Shown piece after piece: positions 58,553-64,000 of a stretch of 64,000 nucleotides of DNA. The notes under the pieces were generated by a model. The model did not search any database. It was not told the DNA's origin and was given only the letters and a program-made list of their open reading frames with translations. The DNA is from Ancylostoma caninum (Eukaryota > Nematoda > Chromadorea > Rhabditida > Ancylostomatidae), in NCBI GenBank assembly GCA_037903475.1, contig JBAJFG010000611.1, positions 2,232,001 through 2,296,000 on the forward strand. The letters run 5' to 3'. The translations under genes and the position numbers were made by a program. The stretch's first letter is position 1, and each line of letters opens with the position of its first letter.

Positions 58553-58956
58553 TAATAAAGGACAGATGGGAGGAAAAATTTATGAGTTATTTTCTTTTCA
58601 GAACAAATGGTTAACAGGTGCAAATACGCTTGATGTGACCATCGATGTTTTTCAATCTTTCGTTCCCTTGGAATTCAGGAAAAATTTGCAAGAAATTATC
58701 TATGAAATCATGGTGTTCTCTTTCAAGGTTGGAAGAATCCTGTTTATGCGTTCCGCAGGGCTACAGCCGTGCGGTTCCTCATAAACGCCTCTCCATCTCT
58801 CCCCTCGTATTTGTTACAAGGACTACAACAACGACGAAAGACGTTGCAGCGAAGGGCTTTATTTATTTCGTAGCGTGATGGTGAAACTTTCATACATTAA
58901 TAAAAAAAATCTGGATTGAGATAAATGAAAGACGTACAACTATACTGTATAAGTGT

Positions 58957-58962
58957 TTTATT
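58957..58962 (-). terminator. Polyadenylation signal AATAAA
   Basis: AATAAA on the minus strand in an AT-rich stretch,  downstream of the open frame ending at 59108. Confidence 0.4.
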
Positions 58963-59107
58963 TATCCTTCACTGAGCGGTGCATGCACGATTTATGTGTA
59001 AGAATAAGTAAAACGAGAATATAGCATGCAGCTAACGGATAACTGCAATTGCAACAGGTGAGAAGAAACTGCGAACTATTAAACTCATTCAAGAGCTCAT
59101 AACACCT

Positions 59108-59371
59108 CTAATACCCAGTAGATGAGGATGTGAGGTTATTACGTCTAGTTGAATCCGTAGTACCGGGTGAACATGAACGAATAACATCAATGAGATTTCG
59201 ACGTGTGTGATGAATACACCGTATATTCACTAGATCTGTATAGTGACAATATCCATTAGGAAGAGTGTACATGTGAGAAACGAGGACAGGCACGGGTTCT
59301 GGTAAGAAAAAACGGACAATACAGTGTGTTTTTCCGGGAGTAAACATCGCGCGCGATCTGATCCATTCCAA
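59108..59371 (-). CDS. Possible terminal exon of a minus-strand gene
   Basis: 87-codon frame with Cys/His-containing sequence (MYTLPNGYCHYTDLVNIRCI) and a Ser/Thr-rich end closing with TAG at 59110-59108. An AATAAA signal follows at 58962-58957, about 145 nt downstream, which is right for a 3' end. A possible acceptor (atggatcag) precedes it at about 59354. Upstream exons were not identified and no family is recognised. Confidence 0.3.
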   Translation of the reverse strand: MEWIRSRAMFTPGKTHCIVRFFLPEPVPVLVSHMYTLPNGYCHYTDLVNIRCIHHTRRNLIDVIRSCSPGTTDSTRRNNLTSSSTGY

Positions 59372-59559
59372 TAGATCAAATTCTCAGTCGAAAGACCACG
59401 TGAGAGCGGAGGTTCCAGCAATTCGCACGTAGCCTTTGTACTGGGTCCGCAATTGCACCGATTTTACTTCCGGAAAAAAACCCTGTACTGGCGCTACGAG
59501 GAATAAGACAAAGCCATGAAAAGGTACAACAACGCAAGATTGAATCTAAACATTTTTTC

Positions 59560-60190
59560 AGCAGGGCGGGGCTAGTACTAGTCTATAATACACGAAATGA
59601 CATTAATTACAAAACTTTTTAAGTCGACAACGGGAATCAACAGATGCAGTAAGCGACAACAAATGGTGATGAAAACCAGAACTGTTATTTTCTCAGTTCT
59701 ACGGAGCCTCCCCGTCTCATGTGGGTGCGAGCTATGTATGGTTTTTGCTCTTTCGTCTTCCTCTTCTTTGGACAAGCTCGGGGTGGGGGTATGTCGCCCT
59801 CCAGCGCCCTCATGGCTCCTCCTCCTCTGAAGCTTTGGGGGTACAGCCGCCTGATTCATTCATTTTCGCAGATCCTTCAGATTTCAGCGGCTGCCGTCCC
59901 CTCTGTAGAGTCCGCACTTGACCGCGCACAGAAGTTAGACCTGTGGGAGGGGCACATTCGTGGTCGTCAAAGTAAGCCTCCTTGGCGAGGAAGACTGCGG
60001 CTCTGTTCTGTTGATCTGTGCTCTTGTGCTGGGAAGTGCAAATGTGATGTCGAGGTTGTGGTACTGATCGAAGCATTTTCCGAAGAGCTGTAAGGTTCGG
60101 AGCGAGTTCTTTCCTAATATTTGCCCCAAAAAATGTTCAACCGAACCTTGACGGCCAGACGTAAGATGCAGAAGAACAGATATATGCAAA
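59560..60190 (-). other. GC-richer multi-frame open region
   Basis: Several long frames overlap on both strands. The minus-strand frame at 60076-59810 (LAKEAYFDDHECAPPTGL..) has the most protein-like composition and contains splice-like sites, but I cannot assign it. Possibly exons of the gene ending at 59108. Confidence 0.25.
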
Positions 60191-61057
60191 ACAATTTATT
60201 CTACACAATATACATACCCGAACCAGTTAAAGAAAACAAGACAAGCGTAGAAGCGACCAAGCATTAAGGATAAACAAGCGTGTAAGCAGCTAGCTGCATT
60301 GAGGAAGGAGTGGAGAAATCTTAACTAGGCTCCTTCCTCACGCTCAGAACACTCAGCGCGCCGGAGGTGCTGATTTGGACTGAACCTGTCGTGCTCGCGC
60401 ACGAACCTGTGGTTTGATTTATGATAGCGTTACAAACACTGAGGTGCGGCCCTCTCAGTGGGTATTGTTGTCTTGTAGCTCCGCTGGAGCAGGCTTGTGA
60501 GTTACCGATAAATCTTAAACGGAAACTGAACCACCGCACAGGTAAAAAGGAAACCCAGTCACAGAACGTGACAGAGCCCTTGTTGAAAGCCACGCCCCCT
60601 TTTTATATGCGAACTGTGCAATAAATCGTGGTAGGTTCACAGGCTGCGAACTACTCTAGAACCGCCGCTTGCTTAGTGCACTTAAAGTTGCTATGCGCTT
60701 AGAACTGAGTTGACCCTTACAGAGCTTTTGATTTTTGGGACATACTGAAGCGCTGATATGTGACATTTGAAACTTGCTCGTCAATGGTACCAACAAAATA
60801 CTAGCCGAGCGGATATATTTTTTGTAACTAATACCAGATAAACGATGGTTTTGTCTCAAACTTGTGTAATTGAACAGAATAATAAAGTGTGACAACGATG
60901 AAGTAATAGAATATACATGCGACAAATCAAAGGAAACACAAATCGGACAAAACTTGACAGCTAACTACTTGCTTAAGAAAGAATGGATATTTTCTCTCAA
61001 GACCTACTTGTCATTCAGAAGTATGAAATTTTTACTCGCGCAAAAAGAAATCACTAC

Positions 61058-61385
61058 TTGACCACCATTGAGAGAAAAGTAACTTGAACGGGCAGAATCG
61101 AAATCAACTAACAGTCTTGAAGGAAACATGAGAAACCAAAACTTCCTTCTCAGAAAACTTCTTGCCAGTCGAAACTGAGAAATTTCCACTTTTACTAAGT
61201 GAGCCTATACTTGACTACCGTACAGGGAAAGTAACTTGCAATACGAAATCATTTGATAAAGTGCTGAAGGAAGCATGAAAGTAGAGGAATTCTTTTTCAG
61301 AAAAGTACTCGTGACTCGAAAGAATTTCTGCTTGCAGCTAATGAATCAATACTTGAACACCATAGAAGGAAAAGTAGCCTGCCGA
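61058..61385 (+). repeat. Diverged tandem repeat, about 145-bp period
   Basis: The block ACTTGACCACCATTGAGAG..AAAGTAACTTG recurs at 61058, 61211 and 61353 (spacings 153 and 142 bp), each followed by a related stretch ending in GAAGGAA..CATGA and TTCAGAAAA. A more decayed unit may start near 60952. Confidence 0.6.
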
Positions 61386-61934
61386 TGGGAAGTGAAAATA
61401 ATCGATATAAAACATGAAAGAAAAGCTGGACCACTTGAACGCTATACTTGACGCAGCCTCTCGGTTCCGTTTTATGCGGAAGCAAGGAATGTGATGTTTT
61501 ACAGACTTGACGCGCGGCTTCTGATGAACGTAGGAGATAACTTCCCTGCAACATTCCTTAACTATTGATCCAATTAACCGAATAATTGGCTTTAACAAAA
61601 ATTCTTGATAAACCACAATCTAAATCTGAAAATAATGAAGGAATAATAATACCAGGGTCGATTTCATCGAAACAAACCTTGATTATGATCTCGCTTGTCT
61701 GATCTTCATTTTTTGTGCCTGTTGTTGCGAGTGCAACGGCTTGTGAGATTCACAAGGGGACACAAAATAGTAGCGTCAGCACCGATTGGTCTCTGTCCAC
61801 TCTCCATTGTGGGCAACCCATTGTCATTGCTTTATCTAAAGGTAGTTCCCACCCTGCGATTGTGGCAAAATTTTGGTCCTTAATACCTTCTGATCTTCCT
61901 TTATTCTGTACGATTTCATCCAAATCATCTATTA

Positions 61935-62520
61935 TTAGATTTCGAGGGCTTCTCTATCGATTCTATTGTACGCCAGCAAAGAGACAAAAGTTGCTGGTGA
62001 CGTAGAGGATGACGACAACCTCTTCTGGGCCAGAAAAAGTGTGGCCCAATTCAAATTCTCTGCCATTCCATTGAGGGGAAATCTTCCTTGCCATTCTCCA
62101 GACTGGTTCTCAGGCAGTTGACTTGCTGCTGCAGCTGGCAAACTTTCTGCCTCCTCACGGTCGTCTTCAAATGTGTATGGACCTAAAGGAGGTGACGACA
62201 ACTTATGAACCGAAGAACTGAAACCACGCCACGAAAGAAGTGAATAGCCTACAACGGCTATTCCGGTCCCGAGAACTCTCCTCATCAATTTCCAAATAGA
62301 GTATTTGCTGGTTGGCTCCTGCCGCGGAAGGTTTTCCAGTCTCCTCACTGCCCTGTTCCAGCCGAGATTTGCCCCGTCCTTTCGCCAACCTTGTCACGAA
62401 AGGGCACTTAATGTCTACGAATTTTGCCATGTGGTTCGCATAAACGCCTCTTTCTTTCCTTTGCTCAGGTAATAACTCCGGGTGACCAGAGAGCAATTTT
62501 GGTCCTGCCGGAGAGACCAT
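61935..62520 (-). other. Coding-like minus-strand segment, unassigned
   Basis: Two overlapping open frames of 137 (62348-61935) and 105 codons (62520-62203), with polar, Gln/Glu-rich readings such as LGPYTFEDDREEAESLPAAA. Could be exons or a gag-like remnant; no domain recognised. Confidence 0.25.
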
Positions 62521-62660
62521 ATCTGTGGGCGTGGCTTGCTACCAGGTCACCTGAACGAATCTGCAAATAGACCGGCTCACCCGAGCGACCATGTGCTTCG
62601 TTATCGGGTGACCCGTGGAGACTTTTGTGCGAACCGGGTGACCCGAGGAAAGTTTGTTAA
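62470..62660. repeat. GGGTGACC repeat cluster, left
   Basis: Variants CGGGTGACCAGAG, CAGGTCACCTG, GGCTCACCCGAG, CGGGTGACCCGTGGAG and CCGGGTGACCCGAGGA in both orientations within 190 bp. Confidence 0.7.
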
Positions 62661-63158
62661 TTCTCCAATCGAACCTACAACATCAGCTTTTGGCCGAACT
62701 TTTCCCAAGTTTTGTTATCTATTTGTTCATGTTCGTCCTTAGGTACTTGTATGAAACAACTGAGTGAGCCGTGAGTGATATAAAAAATTTTCTTCACAAA
62801 AACCATCCTACTGTGACTGCGCAAGTGTTGTCGGTCATATAAGTTCCGGTCACCTACGACTTCAAATGAGAACAGCATCAAGACAGCTCTTATAATCACG
62901 AAAAATAGGTAGTTTTCCTTCAAAAATGGATTTTCCTCGTGTTGGGAGAATACAAATCCGGCTGGAATACGTAGCACTGCGGAGGGGCCCACACTGCAGA
63001 CACAAGTTGGTAGGTTAGGAAAGAAAGGATAGTGACGACGAAGACATATTGAAAGTTTTAGCAGTGGTCACAAGCATCGCCATTTTTGCCCTAGTGGTTC
63101 TACGAAAAAACACGCACTGTAGAGTACGTCTGAAGCATACCAGTCATAAATGCACACC

Positions 63159-63282
63159 GGGTGACCCGAGAGGATCTTAGAGGGTGACCCGAGAGGACCT
63201 TACTGGGTGACCCGAGAGGAATTTACCTGGTGACCCGAGGATAGCGCGGGGGGTCACCCTGTAAATTCCTCTCGGGTCACCC
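63159..63282. repeat. GGGTGACCC tandem array and hairpin, right
   Basis: Three to four direct copies of GGGTGACCCGAGAGGA at a spacing of about 23 bp, then an inverted copy. 63205-63236 and 63251-63282 are reverse complements over about 32 bp, giving a hairpin with a 14-nt loop. Confidence 0.8.
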
Positions 63283-63420
63283 GGGTTTATTGCCAGAGTG
63301 GTCACTGCTACAAAGACTAAAACAGCGACTGAGGTCTTTATCTGGACTCGCAAAGCAGAGAATCAGGCAAAATTAGAGGGGTGACGTGCTTTGGGGCTGG
63401 AGAAGTCAAAGCACGGTAAC

Positions 63421-63546
63421 ATGGAGGGGAGTGATGAGAAGCCGGAGGGAGATGCTGAGGCAGGGACCGATGCTGCGGAGAAGTTTTTGGCCCCAGTAGC
63501 AAATAATACTCCATTTCTTATGGCTGCTTTCCACTCACCTCGTAAG
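63421..63546 (+). CDS. First exon of an unrecognised plus-strand gene (partial)
   Basis: ATG at 63421 opens 42 codons, MEGSDEKPEGDAEAGTDAAE then KFLAPVANNTPFLMAAFHSP and RK, ending in phase 0 at donor gtttgag. The acidic Ala-rich start and clean donor look genuine. A following acceptor (ctgtttcaag, about 63634) leads into a short frame GVQSCLDEVCTMHQPDLSYL that stops at TAG, so the next exon is uncertain. The gene would continue to the right of the window. No signal peptide; function unknown. Confidence 0.45.
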
Positions 63547-64000
63547 GTTTGAGCGCTTAAAAGAATCTGTATGTGGGTCAATATGACATACCAAAGATGG
63601 CCCTGCTCTGCTCTGTTTCAAGGGTGTACAAAGCTGCCTGGACGAGGTCTGCACGATGCACCAGCCAGATTTATCCTATCTTCCACAAATGTCTCCTATC
63701 CGAGCTTAGATGATCGATTCCTTTCAGTTGGTTTGTTCGGGTTTTCGCCCTATGTGGTGCAACTTGATGTTGCTAGATAATAACCGCACTTTGATTATCT
63801 AGCCTCACTTCTGTTTCCTAACGTATCTTTCCATGAACATATCCATGTATCTTTCATGATCATGAATTGAAAGGAAACTCGACCGCGAGCATTTATTCAA
63901 GGGTACTGGGTCCAAGTTGGTGCTGGGGTCCGATGTTCCTAATGGGTGTTCTTCTCCAGTCTTTGGATACAATACCGCTCCCAATTCCAGATCAGAGGCA
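63547..64000 (+). other. Probable intron or edge region
   Basis: No settled exon. Contains the possible acceptor at 63634 and open frames without recognised domains. Confidence 0.3.

Noticed and set aside
2095..58945. Motif ATACTGTATAAGT occurring near 2095, 44363 and 58945
   Set aside because: Short, partly palindromic and AT-rich; three hits in 64 kb are not enough to claim a repeat family.

Overview
The window is nuclear DNA of a nematode, most likely a clade V strongylid such as a hookworm. This is inferred from an Abl kinase gene that resembles Caenorhabditis ABL-1 more than vertebrate or fly Abl, short TTTTCAG-type splice acceptors, large AT-rich introns and many decayed Tc1/mariner, piggyBac-like, Helitron-like and CR1-like copies. 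There are no bacterial-type operons, rRNAs or convincing tRNAs.

One gene dominates. An abl-1 orthologue lies on the minus strand from its ATG at 45216 to its TAA at 8198. I could assemble 25 coding exons by hand. Every splice junction is GT-AG, every phase agrees and the sum is 3573 nt (1190 residues plus stop). The protein is MG start (probable N-myristoylation), SH3, SH2, tyrosine kinase, a long Ser/Pro-rich linker and a C-terminal F-actin-binding helical domain. Introns 1 and 2 are each about 10 kb, and intron 4 is 5.4 kb; these hold most of the mobile DNA. Two further open, phase-compatible exons in intron 1 (41965-41892 and 40558-40327) could supply an alternative N-terminus.

Layout. 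1-3.8 kb: MITEs, a TAA microsatellite and nothing clearly coding. 3.8-4.0 kb: plus-strand candidate first exon with a signal peptide. 4.4-6.3 kb: unrecognised coding-like fragments, mostly minus strand. 6.8-7.3 kb: a small three-exon minus-strand gene of 124 residues, not recognised, 0.9 kb downstream of abl-1. 8.2-45.2 kb: abl-1. Its introns contain a Tc1-like deletion derivative (18.3-19.2), a Helitron-like 3' end with tandem repeats (19.9-20.5), a mariner interrupted by a CR1-like 3' fragment (27.5-28.9), two inverted-repeat structures (31.9-32.4 and 33.4-34.7) and a second mariner-type deletion derivative (38.2-39.1). 45.3-48 kb: GC-richer upstream or promoter region. 48-58 kb: mostly non-coding, with a striking 85-nt hairpin at 50.6 kb, TTAACG-type repeats (52.5-53.5), a mariner fragment (53.8-54.4) and a decayed LINE reverse transcriptase (about 55.05-58.4) carrying a piggyBac-like MITE. 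58.9-63.3 kb: several coding-like but unassigned minus-strand segments, one followed by an AATAAA signal, together with a 145-bp tandem repeat and two clusters of a GGGTGACCC repeat. 63.42 kb: first exon of a plus-strand gene that runs toward the right edge.

Most long open frames elsewhere are chance or antisense frames and were left out.
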